From Spinacia oleracea (Eukaryota > Streptophyta > Magnoliopsida > Caryophyllales > Amaranthaceae): a DNA stretch of 64,000 bases. Location: NCBI RefSeq assembly GCF_020520425.1, contig NC_079487.1, positions 86,061,141 to 86,125,140 on the forward strand, in the 5' to 3' direction. Both the position numbers and the translations under genes were made by a program. Positions 1 to 11,935 of the stretch are shown here, in pieces (position 1 is the stretch's first letter; the number at the start of each line of letters is the position of its first letter). The notes beneath the pieces were generated by a model. The model did no database searches. It was given only the letters and a program-made list of their open reading frames with translations, and had not been told where the DNA came from.

Positions 1-338
1 AGCAACCGTACTGCATATGTTGAATCGAGAGTGTTAAGACCCGACCACAAGATTAACTCGTGCTCTAGATACTTTGAATACTTTAATTGTTGATGATGTT
101 TTAATTGATTTTGAAATATGAATATGGTGAACCATTGCCCTAGATATTTTAGTTTGTTTTCCTATTTATTTTAGTTTAAACATTCAATCCTAAATTTCGT
201 GACATTGTTAGTTCCGCCATACCTTGTAAGCTAGATTTAAATAGCCATCTCTTTGTGGATTCGACCCTACTTACCATGCTACATTGTTAGGAGGTTTCAT
301 TAGGATTTTATTTTTGACGGGTGTACGACAGCCTATCA
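1..338 (+). repeat. Element A 5' LTR, 3' portion only
   Basis: Bases 1-338 match 9223-9547 of the 3' LTR nearly base for base, and window base 1 corresponds to 9223. The left copy has an extra 13 bp near 290-302 beside the GTTAGGA string, a small indel between the two LTRs. It ends in TATCA, directly followed by the primer-binding site. Confidence 0.93.
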
Positions 339-343
339 AGTTT

Positions 344-362
344 CTGGGGTCGTTGCCGGGGA
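344..362 (+). other. Element A primer-binding site
   Basis: CTGGGGTCGTTGCCGGGGA lies five bases after the LTR end. It resembles the TGGCGCCGTTGCCGGGGA site typical of Athila/Tat elements, which as I recall pairs with tRNA-Asp. Two or three mismatches suggest decay. The leader continues to the gag start at 476. Confidence 0.7.
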
Positions 363-475
363 GACGGATATATTCTATTAGTTTTAGTTTGCTTATTTGA
401 ATTGTTTCCATTGTCTCATTGGAGCTTTTAGTTCCAATTGAGGCAATTTTCACTGCGTTTTCTTGTCTGTTGTTT

Positions 476-1920
476 ATGCCTAGGTCTGCTAGAACGGGTA
501 ACTTGGTTCCTCCCGATCCCGATCCCCATCTGGTAAGAATCTTTGACAACTAAAAAAGAAACAACAGAAGAAGAAGCAGTCAGGTTCTCAAGACTCACAG
601 ACTCCACCAAGTCACACGATGTCTAAATCCCTGAAATCATATGGGGTACCTTCCTCGAGCACTGGGCTTGCGATGCCAACTATCGAAGCAGTCAACTTTG
701 AGATCAAGCCAGCTCTAATCTCCATGGTCTCACAAAATCAATATGATGGTCATCCATCTGATGAACCCACCAACCACCTGCAAAGGTTCAACCAACTATG
801 TGGCACTATCAAGCATCAAGGGGTTACTCAAGACCAAATGAAGGTTATGTTGTTTGGTTTTAGCGTTCGTGATAAGGCTTAAACATGGTTGAATGATGTA
901 AAGGAGATAGAGTGGAGTGCTATTTCACAGGCCTTTCTGGAAGAATTTTTTCCGCCCACCAAGACTGCTGAAATAAGGCACAAGTTGACTACATTCACGC
1001 AAGAACCTAGAGAGTCACTTCGAGAAGCCTGGGATAGATTCAAGGCATTGCAGCGGTCGTGTCCGCATCACAATATTGAAAATGGTTCTTGGTTCAAATT
1101 TTCTACCATGGTTTGCAAGATGAAACAAAGAACACGGTTGATTCTGCTGTTGGGGGTGTTTTTCTTGACAAAGAAGTGGATGCATGTTATGATTTCCTTG
1201 TCAATCTTGATGCCAATCACTATAGCGCCACCAAAACCACATCTAAAAGGGGCAAGATGGACGTTGATTCTTATACTCTATTGTCCTCACAAGTGGCAGC
1301 CTTGAACCTAAAGATCGATGCTTTGAAGGCCCCTCAGTCTGGTACTCCCCCAATGAGTATCAATGCTATGTCTAGTGTAGCTCCAGTGACAAGTTCTTAC
1401 TGTGAAGTATGTGGCATCCAAGGTCACTTTGGTCATGAGTGCTCTTATAGTCTATAGGATACCACGCAAATGGAACAAGTGAATGCTTTTCAACAGAGGC
1501 AACCCAATGACCCATATTCCAACTCATACAATCCAGGTTGGAGGAATCATCCAAATTTCTCATATCAGAGCAACAATGTTCAAAATCTTCAACCCCAGCA
1601 ACAATGGTCACAACCACAGTTCCATCCACCTCAGCCACATGTTGCTAGGCCTCCATTTCCACAAGGAGCCTCATAATGCTCCCCCGGGGTTTAATAGACC
1701 CCAGCACCAAGGCTATCAGCAACAACCTCCGCAGAGCAATGCTACTCAAGAGCCTAACATGAGTGATTTGTATAAGCTCATAGCAAATATGCAGAAGACC
1801 TCAGAGATTTCTCAAAAGAACCACGATGAGAGCATAAAGGAGTTGAAGAATCAAAATAGAATGTTGGAGAACCAAGTTGCTCAACTCGCTGATACTTTGT
1901 CAAAAAGGCAACCGGGTAAA
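476..1920 (+). pseudogene. Element A gag, N-terminal part (decayed)
   Basis: The probable start is the ATG at 476 (MPRSARTGNLVPP...), from which the frame is lost within about 25 codons. From 619 a Gag-like reading continues with several breaks. A TAA interrupts it at about 880, just before a WLNDVKEIEWSAISQAFL segment. The retrotransposon Gag core (LEEFFPPTKTAEIRHKL, LREAWDRFKALQRSCPHH) follows. A CCHC zinc knuckle (CEVCGIQGHFGHEC) sits near 1409-1450, and a Q/P-rich stretch follows it. A coiled-coil-like tail (ELKNQNRMLENQVAQLADTL) ends at the solo-LTR insertion. Gag packages element RNA into particles; this copy cannot make a full-length protein. Confidence 0.85.
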
Positions 1921-2667
1921 TGATAGAGCGTCGCCAACCTATCAAATAATAACCTAACTCGGTCTTCCTAACTAAGTAGAAAGGGTAAGAAAGGGTCGAA
2001 CCCAAGAGAGGCTATGAATCAACCACCAAATGCTATCGAATATAAAAGCTAAGTCAAGTCGGGGGTGTTTTGATTTGTTGAGAGTTCTACACTAATTAGG
2101 ACAAACTAAGATAATTAAAGGATGAAAATTCAATTAAGAGGAACTAAGGTACGGGCAACACCACTCAATTTAATCATGAACGGTTCAAAAGCATGAGGAT
2201 TAGAAGCAATGTTAGGGAATAAATTAGTGGATAGTCATCTAAGGCACCTAACTACTCTATCGAGCTAGAAAGGATAACTTGATCATGAACTACAACCTAT
2301 TTTCATGGTGCAAAACATGAATTCAAGCAATAAAACGTAAGTTACGATGACAATATAATCCCATAGACTTGGAAGCCCTATTTTCATGGTCTTTTAGTCT
2401 AGCAATCAAAAGGGAGCCTACACTCAAATTCATCTTTCGATCCTTGGTTGAGGAGACTAGAAATAAGTCTAAATGATGATCAAACATGAAGACTAGCAAT
2501 AAAACCCTTTCAATCAACTAATAAACTTCCCACAATCACTAAAATCCCACATGCATAAATCAATTGTTCATGACTCAAAAGAGGGGTTCACCCGAACCCT
2601 AGAAATTTACTACTCACAATCCATGGAAATCAAACCAACAACAACAATAATCGAGCAATACATGATA

Positions 2668-2925
2668 CTCCCTCTGTCCCTTAATACTCGCACCGTTTTG
2701 ACTTTTTGCACTATTCACATAATTCACTTTGACCCTATTTTATTTCTTGTATATAAAAAAATGTTAGTATATAATATAGTGTTGGCTTCATCTTAATATA
2801 TATTTTCAAAATATTAAATTTTTTATAAGTTTTTATAATATGTAGTTAAAGATATTGGTGGTCAAAGTTGTGCATCGGCATGCGTGTCCAGTCAAAACGG
2901 TGCGAGTATTAAGGGACGGAGGGAG
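2668..2925. mobile_element. Stowaway-like MITE (Tc1/mariner superfamily)
   Basis: The 258-bp element has 35-bp terminal inverted repeats (2668-2702 and 2891-2925) beginning CTCCCTCYGTCCCTTAATAC, with a single mismatch between arms. It is flanked by TA dinucleotides (2666-2667 and 2926-2927), the expected Tc1/mariner target. It is non-coding and AT-rich inside. It is the youngest layer of this nest, sitting in a solo LTR that sits in element A. Confidence 0.95.
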
Positions 2926-3258
2926 TAATAAGTTGATAAAGATTAATGAAAATCAATAAGTAAGAACAAGAATTGAATAATACCACTACTTGATTAATTG
3001 AAATAAAAAGTAGAGAAGTTAGAGTTTACAAATGAAGCTTCAATGGAGGAAATTGCTGAAAATGTTGAATTACAATCTTGATTCTTGATCTTGAAGTGGA
3101 AGATTAATCTAAATAAGCAAGTAAATTAAACTAACTAAGTGTTTTTTCTAGAGAGAGAATCTGAAAATATGAGAGAGCGTATTCTAAGTTCTAAGCCAAA
3201 AACGATAATAATCCCCTCAACATTGGGGAATCCGTCAAAATTAAAAAATCGCAGAACA

Positions 3259-3412
3259 CGTCGTCCCGGGCGGGACGAGAGAGCTGGGGCAAAATAACAA
3301 AGAGTTCCAGTAGCAAAATCCCGCCCGGGGTAAAATTCGTCGCAGGCGGGATGCCTTGTCCCGGGCGGGATGATTCTTTGTCGCGGGCGGGATGAGTCTT
3401 CTCGCGGAAAAT
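3259..3412 (-). repeat. GC-rich word array in the Athila-type solo LTR
   Basis: At least five variants of a CCCGGGCGGGA word occur within 150 bp, for example TCCCGGGCGGGA at 3263 and 3358 and an inverted TCCCGCCCGGGG near 3319. The surrounding LTR is AT-rich. The words are partly self-complementary and could fold into hairpins. Confidence 0.85.
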
Positions 3413-3868
3413 CGAACATAGCCTGCTTCAAATGGCCATAACTTCTTCGTTACTCGTCCAAATAAGTCGTGTGACCACTCGTTGGAAATCTCTTGGAATA
3501 AGCTTTCATCTCCAACTAAAATCACAAGAAAATATTAAGTAAAAAAAATGTTATTCTCGTTTTAGTATGGCAGTTGTGCACAAGTTCGACTCCTTGGCTT
3601 TTCCGGTTTCTCCGGCTCTTTTCTTGGCTCTTTGGCTCATCAAAATGCTCGTGGATCACCAGATACCTACACAAAGGGAAAGGAAACAAGGGACACAAAG
3701 AAAAACAAAGAAGAAAAAGGCCTAAAAACTATAAAAACTAGTGAAACTAAGAAAAGTAAGAAAAAAATGGAAAAAGTAAGGAAAAAGAGATAAAAATCCA
3801 CTAAACTAACACTAAAGTCCACCTAAAAACACCATACTTAGTGGGTTAAAAACCCACTTATCAGTAAA

Positions 3869-4853
3869 CTTCCAGGGCAATCTACGCCGTCTCAAAATCA
3901 CACTAGAGAGAGTGCTTGTGCCATTATTCTTCGGAGTGATACTACATATGATGCCCCCTCGTAACCTACTGATTGTATGGATTTTGAAAAGGGGAGAGAG
4001 GAGGCTAGAAGGACGAAGGAAAGAGTTAAGGAGAAGGTTATTGACGATTCTCCCCCTTTTGTTCTTCGATTGCCATTTCCTCATCGAAAAAATAAGTCAA
4101 AGGGTGATTATCAATCTGGTGAAGAGGCATATGTTGAAAGGAAGACTGTGGATGTAGGGGTTGAAACCTCGGGTGTTGAGAATTAAATAGAGAAGAAGGA
4201 AAGCGACAAGGAGAAGGTTACTGATTTTCCCCCTTTTGCACCTACACTACCATTTCCTCACCGAATTCAGAAAAAAAGGTTGATCAACAGTTTGGTAAGT
4301 TCTTGGCTATGGTCAAGAATCTCGAGGTAACGATTCCTTTCACTGATTTAATATCTCAGATTCCTATGCATGCAAAATATTTGAAGGAATTAATCACTAA
4401 GAAAAGGGATCTTGGTGGTGTAGAGAGTTTCTCTAATTGAGGAGTGTAGTGCTATGTTACAAAACAAGTCTCCTCCTAAACTAAAGGACCCCAGTAGTTT
4501 CTCCATCCCTTGTCATATAGGTGCTTTATTCATTGATAAGGCTCTATGTGATTTAGGTGCTAGTGTGTCCGTCATTCCCCTCTCTATTTATAAACACTTG
4601 AACATGAGAGAATTAAAATGTACCACCATTACTCTTCAAATGGCCGACCATTCTATTAAACACCCCTTAGGTGTTTTAGAAGACGTCCTCGTGAGAGTAG
4701 GTAAATTCTATATTCCTGTTGACTTTGTTGTGCTTGACATAGTAGAGGACACCCAGATTCCAATAATCTTAGGAAGACCATTCCTTCATACCGCGGGGCA
4801 GTTATTGATGTTAAGAAAGGAAATCTAACCTTGACTGTAGGGGATGACAAGGT
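3869..4853 (+). pseudogene. Element A gag C-terminus and protease (decayed)
   Basis: The Gag reading resumes after the solo LTR. A proline/basic linker block (PPF...LPFPHR) appears twice, near 4051-4083 and 4228-4262, suggesting a short internal duplication. The retropepsin-like domain follows at about 4454-4853: LQNKSPPKLKDPSSFSIPC, then the active-site motif ALCDLGASVSVIPLS (Asp at about 4552), and PIILGRPFLHTAG near its end. DLGAS instead of DTGA is usual for Athila proteases. The stop at 4188, frame breaks near 4300 and a one-base shift near 4800 make it non-functional. The copia-type solo LTR follows immediately. Confidence 0.85.
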
Positions 4854-5996
4854 TGTTTGGTTATGAATAATACAAACAATATAATTCATGTGAAAAAACC
4901 ATAAAGCCAGGAAACCAAATTAATTGCCACATAGTCAATGAGTATAATTAAGGTTACATACAATGTGATGCGTGCCTTCCATAGCTGCTCCAGAACCAAA
5001 CAAGAACAAGTCTTTAGAGCTCCAAGTGTTGCCCCTCCGTAGAAAGTCCACAACACGTTCGGATCCGCCTTAGGTTCAACCAACTAGGATATTACTCAGG
5101 TTTTATGCACTCGGGTTAGGCTATAAACTATGTTCTCTCTTGAACAAAATATATGTAAAGAATATGATTTTGATGTATATAAATTATGAGGGCTAGCCTC
5201 ATATTTATAGAGTAGGAAATAAGGAATTTTAGTCTTACTTGGAAACCAATTACCAATCCCATTAGGATTGGACGCCGGTGCTGGGCTTCGCGCCTAGTGC
5301 TGTACGCTCGGCCTTTTGCTTGTCGAGCGATGGGCCGGCTAGCTTGCCGGCTTGTCGCTCGTCGAGCTTCCGATTCATTTTTTCGATTCCGGGATCTATT
5401 TCCGTTTCGAACAAACATTTACATTTCCGTTAATATTTTCGATTCCGGAAATAATTTCCTATTCCGACAATATTTTCGATTCCGGTAATATTTCCGTTTC
5501 CGGTAATATTTCCGATTCCTGCAATATTTCTATTTCCGATAATATTTTCCGATACGATCCCTGTTTCCGTTTCCGGCAACATCTACGACTTGGATAATAT
5601 TTATATTTCTGTCATGAACCGTATTTCCGTTTCCGGCAATATCTTTATTTCCGGAATATTCTTTACTTTGCCTTTTGATAATTTCAGCTCCCACTAGAAC
5701 CGAGATCCGTCATTTCCAAATGATCATAAATAGAGTACTTAATGAATAATATATTCACTTTAAATACTTGATCTGTTCACGTGCTATTTGTGTGACCCTA
5801 CGGGTTTAGTCAAGAGTAAGTTGTGGATTAATATTATTAATTCCACTTGAACTGAAGCGGCCTCTAGCTAGGCATTCAGTTCGATCACTTGATTACACTG
5901 AATTGTTAACTTGTTAATTAATACTAAACCGCATTTATTAGACTTAGAATTAAATGCATTAAATGCAAAATTGGACCAAGGGCATTATTTCCTTCA
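4854..5996 (-). mobile_element. Copia-type solo LTR, minus copy
   Basis: The 1143-bp segment is flanked by perfect AAGGT duplications (4849-4853 and 5997-6001). On the minus strand it begins TGAAGGAAATAATGCCCTTG and ends ATAACCAAACA. It matches the plus-strand solo LTR at 16412-17810 along most of its length but has a much shorter GC-rich island (about 5270-5380). A TATAAATA box lies at 5202-5209 on the minus strand. The assignment to Ty1/copia rests on the 5' terminal sequence and is from memory, since no internal domain is present. Confidence 0.9.
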
Positions 5997-6001
5997 AAGG
6001 T

Positions 6002-6239
6002 GACCTTTAGCTTGTCTCATGTGATGAGAAGTCCAATGCAAGAAGTTTCTTATTCTTTGATGGCCTCTAATGCTAAGTTTCCTCATTCCAATTCTACAAA
6101 TTTTTCAAATAATGCACTTGGCTTGAAAGGGTTTGCAGGTGATGATGATCTTGGAGATGCAGTTGATGCTAGTCCAAAAGTTGGAACAAGAGGTTCAGTA
6201 CTTGATGGCACCCGATTTGGTGCCCCTGATCAGTTGTAA
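6002..6239 (+). pseudogene. Element A protease-downstream tail
   Basis: The reading continues from the pre-insertion VGDDKV string into TFSLSHVMRSPMQEVSYS, which corresponds to the segment just after the protease in Athila polyproteins. It ends at a stop at 6237-6239, after a stretch I do not recognise. Reverse transcriptase should begin soon after this point in an autonomous element but is absent. The coding capacity therefore ends with Gag and protease. Confidence 0.75.
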
Positions 6240-7780
6240 GTTTTCTCTTCCCCTCACTTTGGTTTTACTGTCGTGTTTTGTGCAGTGGGGACACTCCATC
6301 ATTCTAGCTTGGGGGAGGGATATTCTATTCTTTATTGCTTTCTTAGTGTAATTTTATCGCTTTTATAGGTGTTGTACGCTTTGTACCATTCATTAGGGGT
6401 GGGAGTTTACGTGCAACAGAAAGAATGTACTGCTTTCTTAGTGATATTGACCAAATTTAGTTGCATTTTTACTTGCATTCATATGTTTTCATACCATGCA
6501 TGTTATATTTGACTTTCAAACCGTGTCCGGACTTTACTTGACTCTCTCGAGTTTCTTTTGAACTTAGCTATGATTCTGAAATTCAGTCGGTTGTGATATA
6601 CATTGATAACTACTTGGCATTGTGTGAACCAATTGAATGGTATGAGGTAAGATATTGGTCTCGTGTCAAGAATAGCTAGCCAATTATCTTGTAGGTCACC
6701 TTACTATGTGTTTGTGTGATTGATGTACTTGTTATCGTATGATTTTGGTTTGAGATTCATTAGTAGTTCAGTTGCAACTCACGCATGCCACGTATGACAG
6801 AGGCCATTCTCTTAGGAAACCTTCAGACGATTTCAGAAACATTAGTTCCTGCCTTTCATACCCATGTTGTAACCTTGTCCGTTTATTCTTTTAACTCCAC
6901 AAATTGAGCCCTATTAGCCCCGTTGGTTACTTGTCCCGAGTCTATCTAAGGGGAGCTTCGATGTTCGTAATGGTTTCATTGATGTTGATTGATTGGCTTA
7001 CTAAGCTAATAGTTCGTGGTTCGAGGCTATGGTTGGATATGTGGTTTAGAGATGGTGTATATAATTGTTGGCACTCAAGCTAGTAATAGTTAACATTATT
7101 ATTTATTCCTTTACTTTCATTTACGTCATTTTACTTTGTTTCAAAAAAAAAAAAAACCAGAAAGAAAAAAAAGAAAAAAAAAGAGAGAAAATTAAAGAAA
7201 AATTTAAAATATGTCTTTCATTTTTGTATATAGTTTGAAGGCAAGGAAAGGGGATTGAAGAAAGATCATTGACATTAATATGTTCTTCCCCTTGGTTATA
7301 ATTTGGTTGATTGTTCGGGTTTCATGGTGCGATGGAGTTGGATCTTCAGCATCATCACGCCGACACGTATAGTTCACCTTTGCTCCCCAAGTTAGACCTT
7401 ACTCTCACTTTTTCCCAAATTATATCTTACCCTTTCTTTGTACCTAGCCCCATTACAAGCTTATTGTAAAGACCTCTTGATCGGTATGTTTCTTTTGTGG
7501 TTGAGTGAAAATTGTTTCTTGCTATTGTCATCTTACCCCGTTACGTCATATATTTATATTCTACAAGGTATGCGCCGACGACTACCTTGATTGAGAACAG
7601 TTTTTGGCTAAGCTTGGTTGTTTCAATTGCGAATCATGATTCTTTGTGGTTCTATTTGTGTCCGAGCTAGATTTTTGTCTCAATAACTTTGTTTTATTGT
7701 TTGCTCGAGAGTTGAGTAGGTTCTGTTCAGGTTCAATGAAAGTCATGTGCATCTCATTTCGCTGTCTTCGGTTTAGCATT
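6240..7780 (+). other. Element A non-coding 3' internal region
   Basis: No protein domain can be read in any frame. A purine tract AGCTTGGGGGAGGG at about 6308-6321 resembles an internal polypurine tract. An A-rich stretch occupies 7143-7200. Long non-coding 3' regions are common in Athila/Tat elements, and this one may have replaced the lost RT-integrase block. Confidence 0.6.
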
Positions 7781-7793
7781 GCTTGGGGGAATT
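7781..7793 (+). other. Element A polypurine tract
   Basis: GCTTGGGGGAATT lies immediately 5' of the 3' LTR start TGATGAATCA. It is the expected primer for plus-strand DNA synthesis and fixes the LTR boundary. Confidence 0.8.
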
Positions 7794-8264
7794 TGATGAA
7801 TCATATTTGTATAGGGTATTTTAGGCACATTGAGGTTGCATTTCTAGGCATTCGTCTCATTTTAGCCGCATTTAGAGTCGCATTTGCATAAGTTGTCGTT
7901 ATTGTACTCTATTACGCCCCGTTCTTGTTTTCTTTAAAATTTCAGGTGATTTTACGGTCATTTGGAAGCTTATGAGGTGTTCAAAATTGATTTGGATGAT
8001 GAACGAATGAGATGTTGACTCGAGGATCATTACATGTATCTTGGGATAATTTTGAGTCAACAATGAAGCTAAACGTTATTTTTCTAAGCATCAAAACGGA
8101 CAAGCGTTCACTCTTTTGATGATATCTCAAGTTTTACATATTGGAATGAGACGATTTTGATTGGCCTAGAAAGTAGGCTTAAAGAGCTTTCCAACGATAG
8201 GTCACACATCCCTAGGGGCATTGTAGAACGAGAGTTATGACGTAAACAAAACGCTTAAACATCC

Positions 8265-8600
8265 AGCGAGGGATGGCTCGACAGCCACCGAGAGATCTCT
8301 CGCCATCCCTTGCACGCGAAACCCAGCACCTAGCCAGCTGGCACGCTTGCTTGTCAATCCCTAATTATGTTGTCTCTGCATAGCCCGTTGGCAATCCAAC
8401 GTAGGCGCTGGAGTTGCCGCCCACCATGCTTCGTCGCGCACAAATCCCAGCGAAGGATCTCTCTTCCAGCGAGGGATCACTCGGACCAGCGAGAGATCTT
8501 GCGCCAATGCACTAGGCCTTGCTACTCAATGCCTCCCCTATGAAAGCATGCTACAGCTCCTCGCCGCGCACTCTCCCCACGAGCGATGGCCCGATGCAGC
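8265..8600 (+). repeat. GC-rich word array in the A LTR
   Basis: Variants of CAGCGAGRGATC recur: CCAGCGAGGGATG at 8266, ACCGAGAGATCTCTC at 8287, CCAGCGAAGGATCT at 8448, CCAGCGAGGGATCA at 8467, CCAGCGAGAGATCT at 8486 and CAGCGAGGGGTCTT at 8597. CGAGAGATCTCTCG is a perfect palindrome. The array is upstream of the LTR TATA box. Confidence 0.85.
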
Positions 8601-8769
8601 GAGGGGTCTTGCTTTCCGCTTCGTTGCTCCTCACACACACGCCCTTGTGCATCTCTTGGATGGCCCGGTCGTGCACGGATTTCATTGCCACATCATCGTC
8701 CATCAACCAATCATTGACGACTTCTATTATTTATTTATTTATTTATTTTATTTTAGAATTTAGGAAGCA

Positions 8770-8777
8770 TATAAATA
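8770..8777 (+). promoter_or_regulatory. TATA box of the A 3' LTR
   Basis: TATAAATA sits in the LTR about 170 bp downstream of the GC-rich array, a position consistent with the U3/R boundary of a plant LTR. Confidence 0.6.
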
Positions 8778-9547
8778 CTTCAAAGGATGCTTTTATTTTC
8801 CCTTATGTTTTACTTTTCCCATAATTCATTTTTCACGTCATTTTCTATTATTCTCTCTTCTATTGTTGAACCCTAGATTTTCTCCACATTCCATTAATGT
8901 AACTCCTTGAGGTATTATTAGTTTCTCTTTTATTTATTTTATTTATTGCTTTTAATTATGTTTTCATTCTTAGACTTATTTTTCATTGTTTATTTCATGG
9001 TTGAGTAGATTATTTCTAGGGTTTGGGAATCCATGTTTATATTATGAATCTTTATTACTATTGTTGATGGTTTCATTATTCATTGATATTTATAGTTGAT
9101 TAGGTTTATATCTTTTATCTTTGCAATCTGATCAATTGTTTGGTTAATTCTTGCTAATAGGGTTTAGAATCGAAAGATCGACTTTTAAAGGCTTACCTAC
9201 AACTAGCAATTCTGATTATGTTAGCAATCGTACTGCATATGTTGAATCGAGAGTGTTAAGACCCGACCACAAGATTAACTCGTGCTCTAGATACTTTAAA
9301 TACTTGAATTGTTGATGATGTTTTAATTGATTTTGAACTATGAACATGGTGAACCATTGCCCTAGATATTTTAGTTTGTTTTCCTATTTATTTTAGTTTA
9401 AACATTCAATCCTAAATCTCGTGACATTGTTAGTTTCGCCATACCTTGAAAGCTAGATTTAAATAGCCATCTCTCTGTGGATTCGACCCTACTTACCTTA
9501 CTACATTGTTAGGATTTTATTTTTGACGGGTGTACGACAGCCTATCA

Positions 9548-11447
9548 CTTAACTTTCCTAATTTTGCTCGGTTCCCTTTTCTTTTCAGGCGTGGTTTTGG
9601 GATGCTCACTTCATCCCTCTCCCATGGCGGATAATGTTATCTTCTTTCCCTTTCCCTTTCCTTTTCCCTTTTCGTGCTTCCCTTTTCTTTTCCCCCGTAT
9701 TTCTCTTCTCCCATTATGGATTTTTGATATATGCTTCACTATATAGCAAGGTATTCCATAAATACGTTTGATATTTTTCAGACTCAAGGGTTGGAGTATG
9801 ATTAGAAGGTTCTTCTTCCATTGATAAAGAGGTTTTGAAGGATGTTGTTGCCTAATTTAATGTTTCCCAGTTTCTGATTAATCGTCCTAGGGTTTTTTCT
9901 CGCGTCAGAGATACCTTGATCAAGAGGTATAAATGCTATTTTTGTTTGCATTTTAGTAATGTTGATATCTAGGGTTAGGGTTTTTATCTGTTTCTCTTTT
10001 CCCTGTCCATCGCTCTTTTTTTTTATGATTTTTGCATCTCCCATTCTTTACTCCTTCGTCCTCTTTAATTATACCTCCTCCATTTTCAATTTGAATTGGA
10101 TTTGAATTGATTTTTTTTTTGTCTTTTCTTGTAAATATTTGATAGTGAGAGTACAAAGTTTACAACAAAACAATTCCCGAGTGCAAGAAGTTGCTGAATC
10201 GATTAGTCGTTGATGAAGCATGAATCGTTATGCATCCTGATACATGAAAATGCTTCAGCTGTTTTGCATTGATACTTTTCTAATTAAGTTATAAGTTTTA
10301 TCATTGATGTATTTTGATTTGGTTATATTGTTATAATTTTTGTTGTTTCTATAATTCTATTGTTAATTGTCAACTTGAGGGTTCCAATTTTGAAAGGGTT
10401 CTATGAATTTTTTATCTATTAAAGTTGTGTTGGTTAGATTGTTCGTGTAAAACTTTATTCTATTGTTATCAATATTGTTTATATAGGACTATTTTTTTTT
10501 GTGATTGTTGTGAACTCTGTGAATTTTTACCATTATTGAAGGGTTTGAGCTAGGATCTTTACTCCAACTTTTAAGAATTAACAGAGTATACTCAAGGTTA
10601 GGTAGTAGAATGATAATATTTACTTTTGATTCCTATGAAATTTGGTGTTTTACTTTTGTTATCTTATCATGGTTATTTCTTATAGGTGGTCGTGGTTGCA
10701 AATGTAAATACGCTAGCAATTTTCGGGGCCTTTAAACACTTTTCATGATGATATCAAATGACATATAGGTATCATTATTTTTAAAATAAGATACTGTCTC
10801 TAATCATATATAGTCATAATTAAATGGTTGTCCCTAAATATACGTCGTTTTAGAAACAACATTTTATGCTGCCTCTAATTATATTTCGAGACAAAACCAT
10901 ATGGTTGACCCCGACTTTTTATTTTGCCTCTAATTATATTTTGAGGCAAAATTATATGGATGCCCCTAAATGTATAGTGTCTTTAGAATCAAATTTTAAT
11001 ATTGCCTCTAAATATATTTTGATGCAAGATTATAGGTTAGCCTCTAATTATATTTTGGGACAAGAATATACAGATGCCTCTAATTATATTTCGAGACAAT
11101 AATATGTGGTTGCTTCTAATTATATTTTGAGGCAAAGATATATAGTTGCCTCTAATTATAGTTTGAAGCAAGTATAAATGGATGCCTCTAATTATATTTT
11201 GAGGCAACAATATGGGGTTGCCTCTAATTACATTTTGAGGCAAGGATATATGGTTGCCTCTAAATGTATGAGCTTTTAGAAGCAACACATTGTGTTGCCT
11301 CAAAAAAGGTCTTTTAGAGGCAACCCCTAATTAGCGACGGACTTATTAGAGGCATCCACTTTTTTGCTTCAAAAACCCATTAGAGGCCAAATCCCTATTT
11401 TTAGAGGCAATTATGACTTGCCCCTGTATCCGATTTTTCTAGTAGTG
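9548..11447. mobile_element. CACTA-1: right end of a CACTA transposon (left end outside the window)
   Basis: The right terminus at 11436-11447 reads, on the minus strand, CACTACTAGAAAAATCGGAT, the expected CACTA tip. It is preceded by a dense subterminal repeat array. The inward sequence (9548-10860) is AT-rich, with a pyrimidine run at 9644-9715 and no readable transposase. No left tip is found between 9548 and 10860. The simplest reading is that element A inserted inside this CACTA and the left tip lies beyond base 1. The candidate 3-bp duplication is AGG at 11448-11450, which cannot be confirmed. Confidence 0.75.
10865..11410. repeat. CACTA-1 subterminal repeat array
   Basis: About a dozen copies of GCCTCTAATTATA and its partner TTTTGAGGCAA occur in direct and inverted orientation, spaced 25-60 bp apart. 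Arrays of this kind near CACTA tips are transposase-binding regions. The same GAGGC word continues into the last 60 bp before the terminus. Confidence 0.85.
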
Positions 11448-11599
11448 AGGATGACTCCCATCTCCCTATGCGCTCTGCCGCAGCTTATTAAGGTACATGC
11501 CTCATTTATTATTTTAGGAATGCAAAATAGATGGACGGTTCTATTCCAGTATTTTCTTACTGTCATTTTTTTTGCAGCTATGGGCCTTTAACCACAACT

Positions 11600-11720
<121 letters not shown>

Positions 11721-11769
11721 TAATGTACTCGTAATTTCACATATTTCGGAGATGCACACAACAATATTG

Positions 11770-11935
11770 TTGCGCCTGAAACTTGGCGCAAAAAGTTGTT
11801 GTGCGTGAGTCGTAGAGTGAGTAATTATAGCTTTGGAGGCCAGGCGTAGCAAAATTTTAGCGCAATGGGTCCTACGAGAGAAATATCTAGCGCTGGCTTG
11901 TGTGCGCAACACTTATTGTTGCGCGGGTTTGCTTC
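11770..11935. repeat. Element B hairpin words, intron locus
   Basis: TTGCGCC-TGAAACTT-GGCGCAA (from about 11778) is a perfect 7-bp stem. TGCGCAACA-CTTAT-TGTTGCGC (near 11904-11927) has a perfect 8-bp stem. Further GCGCAA and AGCGCT words lie between them. The corresponding intron of element C carries the double hairpin at 53084-53143. Confidence 0.8.

Larger units (their letters stand above)
1921..3863 (-). mobile_element. Solo LTR of a second Athila/Tat-type family, inserted in gag of A
   Basis: The 1943-bp segment begins TGATA and ends TATCA and is flanked by perfect 5-bp duplications GTAAA (1916-1920 and 3864-3868). The reading frame of A's Gag resumes on the far side. On the minus strand it runs from TGATAAGTGGGTTTTTAACC to GACGCTCTATCA and contains a GGTTCGACCCT string near its 3' end, as A's own LTR does. 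That sets its orientation. There is no internal region, so it is a solo LTR left by LTR-LTR recombination. It contains a Stowaway-like MITE and a GC-rich word array. Confidence 0.93.
1..9547 (+). mobile_element. Element A: Athila-like Ty3/gypsy retrotransposon with gag-protease only
   Basis: The element is bounded by a partial 5' LTR (1-338) and a complete 3' LTR (7794-9547). Both end in the same CAGCCTATCA. The primer-binding site reads like the GTTGCCGGGGA type used by Athila elements. The internal region encodes a decayed Gag with a CCHC knuckle and an Athila-like protease domain. No reverse transcriptase, RNase H or integrase is visible before the polypurine tract at 7781. Two solo LTRs (1921-3863 and 4854-5996) interrupt the coding region. 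The left end lies outside the window, so the target duplication cannot be checked. The element appears to lie inside a CACTA transposon, because a CACTA right end follows at 11447. Confidence 0.88.
7794..9547 (+). repeat. Element A 3' LTR
   Basis: The 1754-bp LTR starts TGATGAATCA and ends CAGCCTATCA, so its tips form the short inverted repeat TGAT/ATCA. Its last 325 bp match the window's first 338 bp. A TATAAATA box lies at 8770-8777, about 976 bp into the LTR. A GC-rich word array (8265-8600) lies about 170 bp upstream of it. Confidence 0.9.

Noticed and set aside
3135..3525. Minus-strand open readings of 94-98 codons in the Athila-type solo LTR
   Set aside because: They lie across the GC-rich word array in an LTR with known boundaries and contain no domain.
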